Source: Streptomyces sp. SCL15-4
GTDB taxonomy: Bacteria; Actinomycetota; Actinomycetes; Streptomycetales; Streptomycetaceae
Direction of reading: 5' to 3'
Assembly: GCF_033366695.1 (NCBI RefSeq)
Contig: NZ_JAOBTQ010000001.1
Location: 8,060,001-8,124,000 of the forward strand
DNA: 64,000 nt
This document shows, one piece after another, positions 36,774 to 45,948 of this stretch (positions are counted from its first letter, which is position 1; the number at the start of each line of letters is the position of its first letter). The translations under genes and the position numbers were made by a program. Below the pieces are notes generated by a model. That model searched no databases. It saw nothing but the letters and a program-made list of their open reading frames with translations, and had not been told where the DNA came from.

Positions 36774-39308
36774 ATGTCGAACCCTACGGAATTCTTCATG
36801 CCGGAACTCCCGCGCCTGTTGCCCTACGCCTATCACCCGCAGGCCGCGCAGATAGAGATCGCCTCGAACGGCTGGGTGCGCCGGTTTCTCGCCGACACGT
36901 TCCCCGGCGAACCCGACCTGCTGTATTTCCTGCGTCAACGCAACGGCATCTACGGCCCGTTGACCGTGCCGGAGGCCACCTACCAGCGGGCGCTCGACAT
37001 CGCCGACTGGTACCAGTACGTGACGGTGATCGACTCCTTCGTCTCCGACCGCTCCGCGCTCGGCGCGAGCGCGACGGCCGCCCGCGAGGTCTTCGCCCGC
37101 ATCCTCTCCGACTTCGAGGGCGACCTGCCCACGGACCCCGGCTTTCCCTACGGCCGCGCTGGACAGGACCTGTGGCGGCGGATCAGCCCCGGGCTCAGCG
37201 CAGGCCAGGTGCGCCGGTTCGCGCTGAGCCTGGAGGCCTTCCTGCGCGGCTGCGCCACCGAGATCCAGGCCAAGCTGTCCGACGAGGTGCCCGACTACGA
37301 GACGTGCCTGGAGGTGCGCCTCGACAGCTTCGGCTGCGACTTCATCGAGCTGATGACGGAGTACGGCGCCGAGGTCGACATGACCGACCTGCTGCCGCAG
37401 CTGACCGGGCTCCACCTGCACTGCCGCCGGCAGATGATCCTCATCAACGACCTGCTGTCCTGGCGCAAGGAGCACGCCCAGGACGACAAGATGACGGTGG
37501 TGCGCGTCCTCACCGAGCAGGAGGGCCTCGGACTCCAGGAAGCCGTGGACCGGCTGTGCGCGCGGGTCGGGGAACACGAGAAGGCGTACATCGCGGAACG
37601 GGACGCCCTGCTCGCCGGGCCGCTCGGCGACCGCGACGACCTGCGCCGCTACCTTCGTGCCGTCGACCATCTGATGGGCGGCAGCCAGGAGTTCGAGTAC
37701 CTGACGCCGCGCTACTACGGCGACGGCTCGGTGTGGGACGGCACCACCTCCGGCTGGCTCGACCTGAACGCGCCCGTCACCCGCTTCCGCGACCGCCCCC
37801 ACACCGCCACGGACGAGGGCCCGCGGCCCGACGAGGCGGCGGCGCTCGGCAAGCTGCGCGCGGCCGCCTCGCACCGGGTGGCGACCGATCCCGCCCCGGC
37901 CTCCCGGCGTACCGCGCGCCCCGACCGGGAGTGGCGGACGGTCAGCCCGGGCGGCGCGCTCCCCGTCCTCGGACACGCCCTGCCGCTGTGGCGCGACCCG
38001 CTGAAGTTCCTGGCCGAGTTGCCCCCCGACGCGGACCTGGTCGAACTGCGACTCGGGCCCAAGCGCGCCTATCTGGCGCACGGTTGGGAGCTGGCCCAGC
38101 AGGTGCTCACCGACTCCCGCACCTTCGACAAGGGCGGCCCGCTCTTCGAGAAGGCACGGCTTCTGGTCGGCGACGGCCTGGTCTCCTCCGCGTGGGAGCC
38201 GCACCGGCGCCAGCGCCGCATGCTGCAACCCGCCTTCCATCCCAGCCGCGTGCCCGGCTACATCGCGCTGATGGGCGAAGAGGTGGAAAGCGAGCTGGCC
38301 TCCTGGCGCGAGGGAGAGGCGCTCGACGTCAGCGAGGTCATGCACGGCCTCACCCTGAAGATCACCGCCCGCACCATGTTCGCCACCACGGCCGACCGCG
38401 CCGCTCTCGACGAGGTCGCGTACTGCATGCCCGTGATCATGCGTGGCGTCTACAAGCGCATGGTCGCTCCGACCGGCCTCCAGGAGAAGCTGCCGACCGC
38501 GCACAACCGGGACTTCGAGCAGGTGCGCATCCGGATGCGGCGGCTGATCCGCCGCACCGTCGAGTCGTACCGCGCGGCCGGCTCCGTCGACACCGGCGAC
38601 CTCATGTCGATCCTCGTCAACACCCGGGACGAGGAGACCGGCAAGGGGCTGTCGGACGAGGAGATCCACGACCAGGTCATGACGCTGCTCATCGGCGGGA
38701 CCGAGACCACCGGCAACACCATGGCCTGGGTCTTCCACATCCTCGCCACCCATCCCGAGCTCGAGCGCCGGCTGCACGAAGAACTGGACACCGTGCTGGA
38801 AGGGCGCACCCCCGGCTTCGACGACCTGCACCGGCTCGACTTCACGGGCCGGCTCATCACCGAGACGCTGCGGATGTACCCGCCCGCGTGGCTGCTGACC
38901 CGGACCACGACCCGCGCGACGAAACTCGCCGGACAGGCACTGGCACCCGGCACCACGGTCCTGTACAGCCCCTACGCCCTCGGCCACAACCCGTCCGTCT
39001 ACCCCGACCCCGGGCGCTTCGACCCGGACCGGTGGCTGCCCGAGCACGCCGACCGGCTGCCACGCGGCTACAACCTGCCCTTCGGAGGCGGCAGTCGCAA
39101 GTGCATCGGGGACAGCCTCGGCATGGCGGAGACCACCATCACGCTCGCCGGGATCGCCGCCCGCTGGCGGCTGCGCGCCGTACCGGGCACCCGGGCCGGC
39201 ACCGCCGTGCCGCGCGCATCGCTCGGCACCGGACCGCTGCCGATGGTGCCCGAGCCGCGCGAGCCGGCCCGGGCCCGGGCCGGTCTCGGCCGCGAGGGCA
39301 GCCGGTGA
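36774..39308 (+). CDS. Terpene cyclase-cytochrome P450 fusion protein
   Basis: 844 residues in one uninterrupted frame from ATG 36774 (GAGAAAGGA upstream). Residues 1 to about 335 are a class I terpene cyclase: metal motif region VIDSFVSD (D87, D92), NSE triad NDLLSWRKE (N225, S229, E233) and the C-terminal Arg-Tyr pair (R313-Y314). A Pro/Ala/Arg linker (about 340-390) leads to a complete P450: GGTETT I-helix, ExxR in TETLR, haem loop FGGGSRKCIGD (Cys about 777). It should cyclise a prenyl diphosphate and then oxidise the hydrocarbon. The second Asp of DDxxD is Ser. The next gene overlaps by GTGA. Confidence 0.95.
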   Translation: MSNPTEFFMPELPRLLPYAYHPQAAQIEIASNGWVRRFLADTFPGEPDLLYFLRQRNGIYGPLTVPEATYQRALDIADWYQYVTVIDSFVSDRSALGASATAAREVFARILSDFEGDLPTDPGFPYGRAGQDLWRRISPGLSAGQVRRFALSLEAFLRGCATEIQAKLSDEVPDYETCLEVRLDSFGCDFIELMTEYGAEVDMTDLLPQLTGLHLHCRRQMILINDLLSWRKEHAQDDKMTVVRVLTEQEGLGLQEAVDRLCARVGEHEKAYIAERDALLAGPLGDRDDLRRYLRAVDHLMGGSQEFEYLTPRYYGDGSVWDGTTSGWLDLNAPVTRFRDRPHTATDEGPRPDEAAALGKLRAAASHRVATDPAPASRRTARPDREWRTVSPGGALPVLGHALPLWRDPLKFLAELPPDADLVELRLGPKRAYLAHGWELAQQVLTDSRTFDKGGPLFEKARLLVGDGLVSSAWEPHRRQRRMLQPAFHPSRVPGYIALMGEEVESELASWREGEALDVSEVMHGLTLKITARTMFATTADRAALDEVAYCMPVIMRGVYKRMVAPTGLQEKLPTAHNRDFEQVRIRMRRLIRRTVESYRAAGSVDTGDLMSILVNTRDEETGKGLSDEEIHDQVMTLLIGGTETTGNTMAWVFHILATHPELERRLHEELDTVLEGRTPGFDDLHRLDFTGRLITETLRMYPPAWLLTRTTTRATKLAGQALAPGTTVLYSPYALGHNPSVYPDPGRFDPDRWLPEHADRLPRGYNLPFGGGSRKCIGDSLGMAETTITLAGIAARWRLRAVPGTRAGTAVPRASLGTGPLPMVPEPREPARARAGLGREGSR

Positions 39309-40357
39309 GCACGGCGGCCGGACCGGCCGGACTCGTCGCCGCCGCGGCCGTCACCGACACACTGGAACGCTGCCGGACCCTGGTCACCCCCGCCCTGCGC
39401 GCCGCCGTGGCACGCCTCGCCCCCGATGTCGGCGCCATGGCGGCCTACACGTTCGGCTGGCAGGACGTGGACGGGACACCGCGGGCCGGTGCCGCGGGCA
39501 AGGGGCTGCGGCCCGCGTTCGCGCTGCTCGCCGCCGAGGCGGTCGGGGCCCCGGCAGAGGCGGCCGTGCCCGGCGCGGTCGCCGTCGAGCTGGTGCACGC
39601 CTTCTCGCTGGTGCACGACGACATCATGGACGGCGACGAGCGGCGCAGGCACCGGGACACCGTCTGGAAGGCGTACGGCGTCGGACCCGCCGTCCTCGCC
39701 GGTGACGCCCTGCTCGTACTCGCCGTCGACACCCTCGCGGCCGCGGCCCCCGAGCCGGCCAGGACCGCCGCGATGGACCTGCTCACCACCGCCCTGGTGG
39801 AACTCGTCAACGGGCAGGCCGCCGACGTGGCCTTCGAGACCCGGCCCTGGACCGGTCCCGGCGCGGTGAGCGTCGAGGAGTACACCGCGATGGCCGTCGG
39901 CAAGACCGGCTCCCTGCTCGGCTGCGCCGCCGGGCTCGGCGCGCTGCTCGGCGGCGCCCCGCCGGACACGGTCGCCGCCCTCGACCGGACGGGCCGGGAC
40001 GTCGGCCTCGCCTTCCAGGCCGTCGACGACCTGCTCGGCGTCTGGGGCGACCCGGCGCTGACCGGCAAGCCGGTCCGCAACGACCTGCGGGAACGCAAGA
40101 AGACCCTGCCGGTCGTCGCCGCCCTCGCCTCCGGCACCCCGGCCGGCGAGCGCCTGCCCCGTCTGCTCGGCGACGACGCGTCCCTGCACGAGGCGGCCCG
40201 TGCCATCGAGACGGCCGGAGGACGTGCTCTCACCTCCGCGCTCGCCGAACGCCACCTGCGCCGGGCCCGCCGCGCGCTCGACCGGGTCGCCACGGACCAC
40301 GCCGCCGCCGAGGCGCTCGGCGCCCTCGCCGCGTTCGCCGTCACCCGCACCCACTGA
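39305..40357 (+). CDS. Polyprenyl diphosphate synthase, probably GGPP synthase
   Basis: 350 residues from GTG 39305 (GTGA overlap with the fusion). It is an active-looking trans-prenyltransferase: KGLRP, first aspartate motif DDIMDGDERRR (D105-D109) and second motif DDLLG. The first motif has no two-residue insertion, and Phe100 lies five residues before it. In type I GGPP synthases an aromatic residue there limits the product to C20. It should provide GGPP (less likely FPP) to the coupled cyclase, which suggests a diterpenoid product. Confidence 0.93.
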   Translation: MSTAAGPAGLVAAAAVTDTLERCRTLVTPALRAAVARLAPDVGAMAAYTFGWQDVDGTPRAGAAGKGLRPAFALLAAEAVGAPAEAAVPGAVAVELVHAFSLVHDDIMDGDERRRHRDTVWKAYGVGPAVLAGDALLVLAVDTLAAAAPEPARTAAMDLLTTALVELVNGQAADVAFETRPWTGPGAVSVEEYTAMAVGKTGSLLGCAAGLGALLGGAPPDTVAALDRTGRDVGLAFQAVDDLLGVWGDPALTGKPVRNDLRERKKTLPVVAALASGTPAGERLPRLLGDDASLHEAARAIETAGGRALTSALAERHLRRARRALDRVATDHAAAEALGALAAFAVTRTH

Positions 40358-40422
40358 ACGTCCCGCCGCACTTCCCGCCGCACCAGGACACGAACCGCGG
40401 CACAGACCCCGAGGAGTTCCCC

Positions 40423-42054
40423 ATGCCCGTGCGCAGCCGAGCGCCACGCACCACGGCGGCGCTGGCCGCGCTCGCCGCGACCGCCGTGCTCGCCGGCTGT
40501 TCCGGAGGCGGCCAGGCGGCGGGTGACGACGGACCGCCGCGCAACGGCGGCACCCTGACCTACGCCGTCGGCGCCGACATCGCCTGCGCCGATCCGCAGC
40601 AGGCGGGCAACGGCGACGAACTCACCGCCGCACGCGGACTCGCCGACTCCCTCACCGACCAGGACCCGGACACCGGACACATCGTCCCCTGGCTGGCCAC
40701 GAAGTGGCGGACAGGCGACCGGGGCAGGAGCTACACGTTCACCCTGCGCCACGGCGTCACCTTCAGCGACGGCAGCCCGCTCGACGCCCGTGCCGTCAAG
40801 GAGAGCTTCGACGGCGTGCGCCGGCTGGGCGGGAAGGCCGTCCAGGCGACCACCTATCTGACCGGCTTCCGGCGCGTCGTCGTGGTGCGCCCGGACACCG
40901 TCCGCTTCGACTTCGAACGTCCCAACGCCCAATTCCTGGCGGCCACTTCATCGGTGAGCCTGGCAGTGGTGAGCCCGGCCACGGCCCGGCGCTCCGCGGC
41001 GGACCGCTGCACCAAGGGCGTCGTGGGCAGCGGCCCCTTCACCCTTGACCGCTTCACCCCGAACCAGCAGGTCGTCCAGCGGGCCCGCAAGGGCTACGCC
41101 TGGCCGTCGCGAGTGGCACCCGGCACGGCGACCCAGGGCTCCTCCACCCGCGCCCGCCTCGACCGGCTCGTCCTCAAGGTGGTCCCGGAGACCCGGGTGC
41201 GCGTCGGCGGCCTGCAGTCCGGAGAGTTCGACGCGGTCGCCGCGGTCCCGCCGCAGGACGAGCAGACCCTCAGGACCACGGGCTTGCCGCTGCTCGCGCG
41301 GCCCGTGCCCGGCCTCGTCCAGAGCCTCAACGTGAACGCGGCGCGCCCCGCCACCAAGGACCCCGCGGTGCGCCGTGCGCTGCAGAAGGCCATCGACCGG
41401 GACGAGATCGTCCGGACGGTGTACACCCCCGACTACCGCACGGCCCGCAGCGCCCTCGCCTCCACCACGCCGCACTTCGCCGACGTCGGCTCCTACCTCG
41501 CCACCGACCGGACCGCCGCGCGCTCCCTGCTGGACGGGGCCGGCTGGCGCCCGGGCGCCGACGGGGTGCGCGCCAAGGACGGCAGACGGCTCGCCCTCAC
41601 CGCCGTCTGGTTCGGAGCCGGCTCCGGCCCCGCCCAGTCGGCCCTCGAACTCGTCCAGCAGCAGCTCAAGGCGGTCGGTGTCGCCCTGACCATCAAGACC
41701 GTGCCGCTCTCACGCGCCCTGGAGACCTTCCGGACGGGCGCGTACGACCTGGCCCTCGGCAACGCCTCGACCGCCGACCCCGACATTCTGCGCAACTACT
41801 ACACGCCGAAGGGACTCGACGTGGTCCGCCTGGGCGCGGGACCGCTGCGCGACGCGCTGTACGCGCAGTCGGCCGACCTCGATCCGAAGGCCCGCGCGCG
41901 GCATCTGCGTACGGCACAGCGGCTGCTGGTCGCGGACGCCTACGCGCTGCCGCTGTACGAGTCCCGGACCGTCGTCGGCGTCGGCAAGAAGGTGCACGGC
42001 ATCACCTTCGACGCCGCCTCGCGCCCGCTGTTCGCGCACGCCTGGCTGTCCTGA
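40423..42054 (+). CDS. ABC transporter substrate-binding lipoprotein, family 5
   Basis: 543 residues. A lipoprotein signal ends in LAGC (Cys about 26), followed by the extracytoplasmic solute-binding family 5 fold of oligopeptide, dipeptide and nickel systems (GGTLTYAVG, YTFTLRHGVTFSDGSPLDA, ALQKAIDRDEIV). Matching permeases and ATPase lie 4 kb downstream (45949-49462), separated by three unrelated-looking genes. Ligand unknown. It probably delivers a peptide-like or other small solute to that importer. Confidence 0.93.
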   Translation: MPVRSRAPRTTAALAALAATAVLAGCSGGGQAAGDDGPPRNGGTLTYAVGADIACADPQQAGNGDELTAARGLADSLTDQDPDTGHIVPWLATKWRTGDRGRSYTFTLRHGVTFSDGSPLDARAVKESFDGVRRLGGKAVQATTYLTGFRRVVVVRPDTVRFDFERPNAQFLAATSSVSLAVVSPATARRSAADRCTKGVVGSGPFTLDRFTPNQQVVQRARKGYAWPSRVAPGTATQGSSTRARLDRLVLKVVPETRVRVGGLQSGEFDAVAAVPPQDEQTLRTTGLPLLARPVPGLVQSLNVNAARPATKDPAVRRALQKAIDRDEIVRTVYTPDYRTARSALASTTPHFADVGSYLATDRTAARSLLDGAGWRPGADGVRAKDGRRLALTAVWFGAGSGPAQSALELVQQQLKAVGVALTIKTVPLSRALETFRTGAYDLALGNASTADPDILRNYYTPKGLDVVRLGAGPLRDALYAQSADLDPKARARHLRTAQRLLVADAYALPLYESRTVVGVGKKVHGITFDAASRPLFAHAWLS

Positions 42055-42091
42055 ACGTCCGACCAGACCGGCCCGGAGAGGAAACCCGACC

Positions 42092-43438
42092 ATGGCCACC
42101 GTCGACGCCCCCGCACGCCAGCTCCACCTCAACGTCAACATCCTCGGCGGCCTCGGACTGCATCCCGGCGCCTGGCGCTGGCCGGCCGCCGACCCGCTGT
42201 CCTTCCTCGACGTCGACTCCTATGTGCGAGCGGCCAGGACCGCCGAACGAGGACTGCTCGACGCGGTGTTCCTCGCGGACTCGCCGGGCATCGTGCAGAA
42301 CGTCGCGGACGTCCCGCCGTACAACGGCATCGAGCCGACCCTGCTGCTCACCGCCATCGCCCGCGAGACGACCCACATCGGGCTCATCGGCACGGCGTCC
42401 ACCACGTACAACGAGCCCTACAACATCGCCCGCCGCTTCCTCGGCCTCGACGTGCTGAGCGGCGGACGGGTCGCCTGGAACGCGGTGACCACCTACAACG
42501 CGCACTCCGCACGCAACTTCGGAGCCGGTGAACCCACCCGCGCGCAGCGCTACGCGCGCGGCAACGAGTTCGTGCACGTCGTCCGCGAACTGTGGCAGGG
42601 CTGGCGAAGCGACGCGGTGCTCGCCGACCGGGCGACGGGCCGGTTCGCCGACCCGGACCGGATCAGGCCGCTGCGCCACGAGGGCGCGCACTTCACCGTG
42701 CACGGGCCGCTCACCCTGCCGGGCTCGCCGCAGGGCTACCCGGTGATCTTCCAGGCGGGCGGCGGCGTCGAGGGGCGCGAGCTCGCCGCCCGGTTCGCCG
42801 ACGCCGTGTTCGCCGCGCCCGAGGACCTGGCCGCCGCCGGCGCCGCCACCGCCCGACTGCGCGCACAGGCCGCCGCGTTCGGACGTGACCCGCAGGCCAT
42901 CCGGGTTCTGCCCGGCCTGCGTACGACCGTCGGCGGTACCGAGGAAGAGGCGTGGCGGCGCCGTGACCAGCTCGCCGACCTGAGCGACCGGAGCGGCGAA
43001 CTGGTCACTCTGGCCGGCCGGCTGGGCGTGCCCTCCACGGCCCTGGACCTCGACAGCCCCGTCCCGGCCCGCCTGCTGCGCGCGGCCCCGCCGGCGGGCG
43101 GGGGAGAGGCGGAGGAACGGGCGAGGCGGCTCGCCGAGCGCGGCCTGACGGTGCGCGATCTGCTCAGCCGCGGCCTGGGTGCCGGCTACTTCCACGTCGT
43201 GGGCACGCCGGAGCAGGTCGCGGACCGGATCCAGCTCTGGTTCGAGTCGCGGGCCGTCGACGGCTTCAACCTCATGCCGGACGTGCTCGCCGACGGACTG
43301 CCGGCGCTCGTGGACGAGGTCGTGCCGGTCCTGCGACGCCGCGGTCTGTTCCGCACGGAGTACCGGGGCTCCACCCTGCGCGCGCACTACGGCCTCCCGC
43401 TGCCCGGACGCCACCCCGCGACGGCGATCACGGGCTGA
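42092..43438 (+). CDS. FMN-dependent LLM-class mono-oxygenase (NtaA/SnaA/DszA group)
   Basis: 448 residues of the bacterial luciferase-like superfamily: LHLNVNILGGLGLHPGAWR start, GLIGTASTTYNEPYN, LSGGRVAWNAVTT, and PVIFQAGGG, the pattern of two-component reduced-flavin mono-oxygenases acting on nitrilotriacetate, sulfones or pristinamycin precursors. No flavin reductase is in the window. It follows the binding-protein gene by 37 bases, so uptake and oxidation of one substrate is one reading; tailoring of the terpenoid is the other. Confidence 0.92.
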   Translation: MATVDAPARQLHLNVNILGGLGLHPGAWRWPAADPLSFLDVDSYVRAARTAERGLLDAVFLADSPGIVQNVADVPPYNGIEPTLLLTAIARETTHIGLIGTASTTYNEPYNIARRFLGLDVLSGGRVAWNAVTTYNAHSARNFGAGEPTRAQRYARGNEFVHVVRELWQGWRSDAVLADRATGRFADPDRIRPLRHEGAHFTVHGPLTLPGSPQGYPVIFQAGGGVEGRELAARFADAVFAAPEDLAAAGAATARLRAQAAAFGRDPQAIRVLPGLRTTVGGTEEEAWRRRDQLADLSDRSGELVTLAGRLGVPSTALDLDSPVPARLLRAAPPAGGGEAEERARRLAERGLTVRDLLSRGLGAGYFHVVGTPEQVADRIQLWFESRAVDGFNLMPDVLADGLPALVDEVVPVLRRRGLFRTEYRGSTLRAHYGLPLPGRHPATAITG

Positions 43439-43744
43439 GACGAGCACCCTTCGACCCATGTTTTCCCGGAACGATGCATTCCTCCGCGGGCCGGGGAAAG
43501 GAGCTGGTCATGCGGGCCTGCCGGGTAACGAATCGGGCGGCTCACGGCGGCATTCCGGCCGGAGGCAATCCGTCCGGGAAAACACGCGGAGAAGCGCGGT
43601 GGACACTCGTCCGACAGGCGTGTGATATTTGACCCGTCCCCAAAGCCCTTGGCTTTAAAGGGCGTTGCGCTATGCGTCGACCGAGTGTTCATTCCCCGCG
43701 CCACTGCCGGTACGACCGGCGATCCGTCGCCAAGTGAGGTTCGC
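43439..43744. other. Intergenic before the eroded prenyl synthase
   Basis: About 306 bases without a gene. It holds the overlapping palindromes at 43642-43663 and probably a promoter for the genes downstream. Confidence 0.4.
43642..43663. promoter_or_regulatory. Overlapping palindromes in the promoter region
   Basis: AAAGCC-CTT-GGCTTT (43642-43656) overlaps GCCCTT-N7-AAGGGC (43645-43663), about 80 bases before the start of the prenyl-synthase paralogue. It is a possible operator or the end of an upstream transcript. Confidence 0.45.
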
Positions 43745-44710
43745 ATGGCAGACAGCAATTCCACGCTGACCGACTCCTCGCACACCACCGAGGCGTACCG
43801 CGCGATGGTGCGTCCCGCTCTGCGCGAGGTCGTCGGGCGCCTGCACCCCGACGTCGTCCGGGCGGCCGCGGGCGGCTGTGCCCGCCCCGGCGCCGAAGAG
43901 GATCACGGACTGTGCCCGGCCCTCGCGCTGCTGAGCGCCGCGGCCGTGGGCGGGCGGGCCTGGGACGCGGTGCCCGGCGCCGTCGCCGTGGAACTGGCCC
44001 GCCTCTTCGCCCGCACCCACCGCGGGATCACCGGTGCCGGACCGAAACCGGGCGGACCGGTCCGCGGCGTCGGCCCGGCCGTCCTCGCCGGCGACGGATT
44101 CCTCGCCCTCGCGCTGCGCACCCTCGCGGAGACCACGTGCCTGTCGCTGTTGTCCTCCGCTCTGGTCGACCTCGTCCACGGCGAAGCGGCGGCCGCGGCC
44201 CTCCACGGCCGCCCGGACACCGTGACCGTCGGCGCGTACACCGCCGCCTCGGCCCGCACCCGCGGCGCGCTGCTCGGCTGCGCGGCCGGGATCGGCGCCC
44301 GGCTCGGCGGCGCGCCTCCCGACGTCGTGTGCCGGCTCACCGTCGCGGGCCGCGAGCTGGGCGTCGCCCTGCACGCCGCCGACGACCTGGCCGCGCTCGG
44401 CACCGGCCGCCCGCGGCCGCTGTCGTACCCGGTCCTGTACGCACTGGAGGCGGCCGACGGCACCGCCGGTGAACTGGCGGACCTGCTCGCCGAGGCGTGT
44501 GCCGAGCACGGTGGCGCGCGGTTCGACGAGGCCACCGGACGACGGGTCGCCGACCTCGCGGCACGCGCGGGCGGCGTGGCCCGCACCCGCGAGACGGCCC
44601 GGCACCGGCTCGACGAGGTGCTGCGGACCGTCGACGCCGTCAGCGTCGCACCGCAAGCCGCGCGGCAGCTGTCCGCCCTGGTCCGGTCCGCCGTCGAGCG
44701 GACGCACTGA
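43745..44710 (+). CDS. Prenyl-synthase-like pseudoenzyme (catalytic motifs lost)
   Basis: 321 residues from ATG 43745. It aligns along its whole length with the active synthase at 39305-40357 (shared PGAVAVEL, GVGPAVLAGD, LLGCAAG, LGGAPPD and a C-terminal RTH). The chemistry is gone: KGLRP reads HGLCP, the first aspartate motif DDIMD reads RGITG (93-97), NGQAAD reads HGEAAA, and the second motif keeps only DDLAA. The frame is intact and the fold appears retained. It may be a regulatory or structural partner of the active synthase, as in hetero-oligomeric prenyl synthases, or an allosteric sensor. Confidence 0.88.
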   Translation: MADSNSTLTDSSHTTEAYRAMVRPALREVVGRLHPDVVRAAAGGCARPGAEEDHGLCPALALLSAAAVGGRAWDAVPGAVAVELARLFARTHRGITGAGPKPGGPVRGVGPAVLAGDGFLALALRTLAETTCLSLLSSALVDLVHGEAAAAALHGRPDTVTVGAYTAASARTRGALLGCAAGIGARLGGAPPDVVCRLTVAGRELGVALHAADDLAALGTGRPRPLSYPVLYALEAADGTAGELADLLAEACAEHGGARFDEATGRRVADLAARAGGVARTRETARHRLDEVLRTVDAVSVAPQAARQLSALVRSAVERTH

Positions 44711-44713
44711 ACC

Positions 44714-45655
44714 GTGACCACCTCCGTCCCCGGCCACCCGCGCGCGACGGCCTCCGCCTCCTCAGGGATGACGATGACCTCCTCCACGACCACGCTCGGC
44801 ACCACGGTGCGCACCGACACCACGGCGCGCGCGGTGATCGCCACGGCGGTCGGCGCCGCCAACGACGGCCCCGGCGCCGTCGAGAAGTCCTTCCTCGTCC
44901 TGGAGCACCTGCCCGGCGACGGCAAGGTGATCGGCGTGTCGGAACTCGCCCGCCGCACCGGCCTGTCCAAGACGACCGCCCACCGCATCCTCGGGCTGCT
45001 CACCGGACTCGGCCTCGCCGACCACCCCACCGGCGGATACCGGCTGGGCCGGCGCATCGTCGACATCGTCGCCCAGACCCCGTGCGTGCGTACCCAGGCC
45101 CTGCGCGACCAGCTCCTGCCCTACCTCCTGGACCTGTACCGGCTCACGGACGAGGCGGTCCACCTCGGCGTGCTGCGCGAACAAGGCGTGCTCTGCCTGG
45201 AGCGGCTGTACGGCCACCGCAGCGCGCCGCTGCCGCTGCGGATCGGCAGCATCCTGCCGCTGCACGCCACCGCGCTGGGCAAGGCGCTGCTCGCCTTCAC
45301 CGACGAGTCCCTGCACAGCCGCGGCCTCGCGGGCGACCTGCCCGCCGTCACCTCCCGCACCCTCGCCACCGGGACACTCCTGCGGACCGAGCTGGACCAG
45401 GTGCGCGGACGCGGAGTCGCCGTGGACCAGTGCGAGTTCAAGCAGGGTGTGACCTGCGTCGCGGTCCCGCTGTGGGGGCGCGGCCGCACTCTCGCCGGCG
45501 CCGTCTCGGTCTGCGGCCCCGCCCACCGGCTCGACGTCGAACGCACCGCACGGGAACTGCGGCGCGTCGCCTACGAGGCCTCGCGCGCGCTCGCCGCGAC
45601 GGTCTGCGGCACCGACGCCACGGTGCACGAACTGCCCCCCGTAACTCCCTTATGA
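44714..45655 (+). CDS. IclR-family transcriptional regulator
   Basis: 313 residues from GTG 44714, 3 bases after the previous stop (ATG 44768 is an alternative). The winged helix-turn-helix is VSELARRTGLSKTTAHRILGLL. The C-terminal IclR effector domain shows ALRDQLLPYLLDLYRLTDEAVHL and LHATALGKALLAF. Its position in the middle of the locus suggests it controls these genes. Candidate sites are the GTTCCG-N5-CGGAAC palindromes at 32555 and 36582 and the CTGTCA dyad at 45675 just downstream. Confidence 0.93.
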   Translation: MTTSVPGHPRATASASSGMTMTSSTTTLGTTVRTDTTARAVIATAVGAANDGPGAVEKSFLVLEHLPGDGKVIGVSELARRTGLSKTTAHRILGLLTGLGLADHPTGGYRLGRRIVDIVAQTPCVRTQALRDQLLPYLLDLYRLTDEAVHLGVLREQGVLCLERLYGHRSAPLPLRIGSILPLHATALGKALLAFTDESLHSRGLAGDLPAVTSRTLATGTLLRTELDQVRGRGVAVDQCEFKQGVTCVAVPLWGRGRTLAGAVSVCGPAHRLDVERTARELRRVAYEASRALAATVCGTDATVHELPPVTPL

Positions 45656-45674
45656 CCGCCGCCGCTCCGACGGC

Positions 45675-45690
45675 CTGTCAGGCATGACAG
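45675..45690. promoter_or_regulatory. Inverted repeat CTGTCA-GGCA-TGACAG
   Basis: A perfect 6-base dyad 19 bases after the IclR stop, in the 293-base space before the first permease gene. It could be an operator for the transporter genes. Confidence 0.45.
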
Positions 45691-45948
45691 ACCTTCCGCC
45701 CGCCCCGACCGCAGCCTCGCCCGCCCGCACCGGCCGTCACCGTGCCCGGCCCCGTCCTTCCCGCCCTGGAGACCCCCGCCGATGCCCGCACCCCTGCCCA
45801 GGCGCCGCCGTGCCCCGGCCCCCTTCGCCGCCGTCACCACGCCGGCCCCGGCGGCCGGCGCCCGCTCCTCGTCCGGCGTCGCCGGCCCGTGCCCGGGTGG
45901 CGGACCGGCCTTCGCCTCGCGGCTCCGGTTCCACGGCACGCGGCCGTC

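Noticed and set aside
36774..39308. Splitting the cyclase and P450 into two genes
   Set aside because: The frame is uninterrupted and no start codon with a ribosome site is apparent near residues 340-395, so a single fusion protein is the direct reading.
45656..45948. Pro/Arg-rich frames between the IclR gene and the first permease
   Set aside because: Low complexity, no ribosome site and no homology signal. The permease has a normal family start at 45949. Only the CTGTCA dyad was kept.
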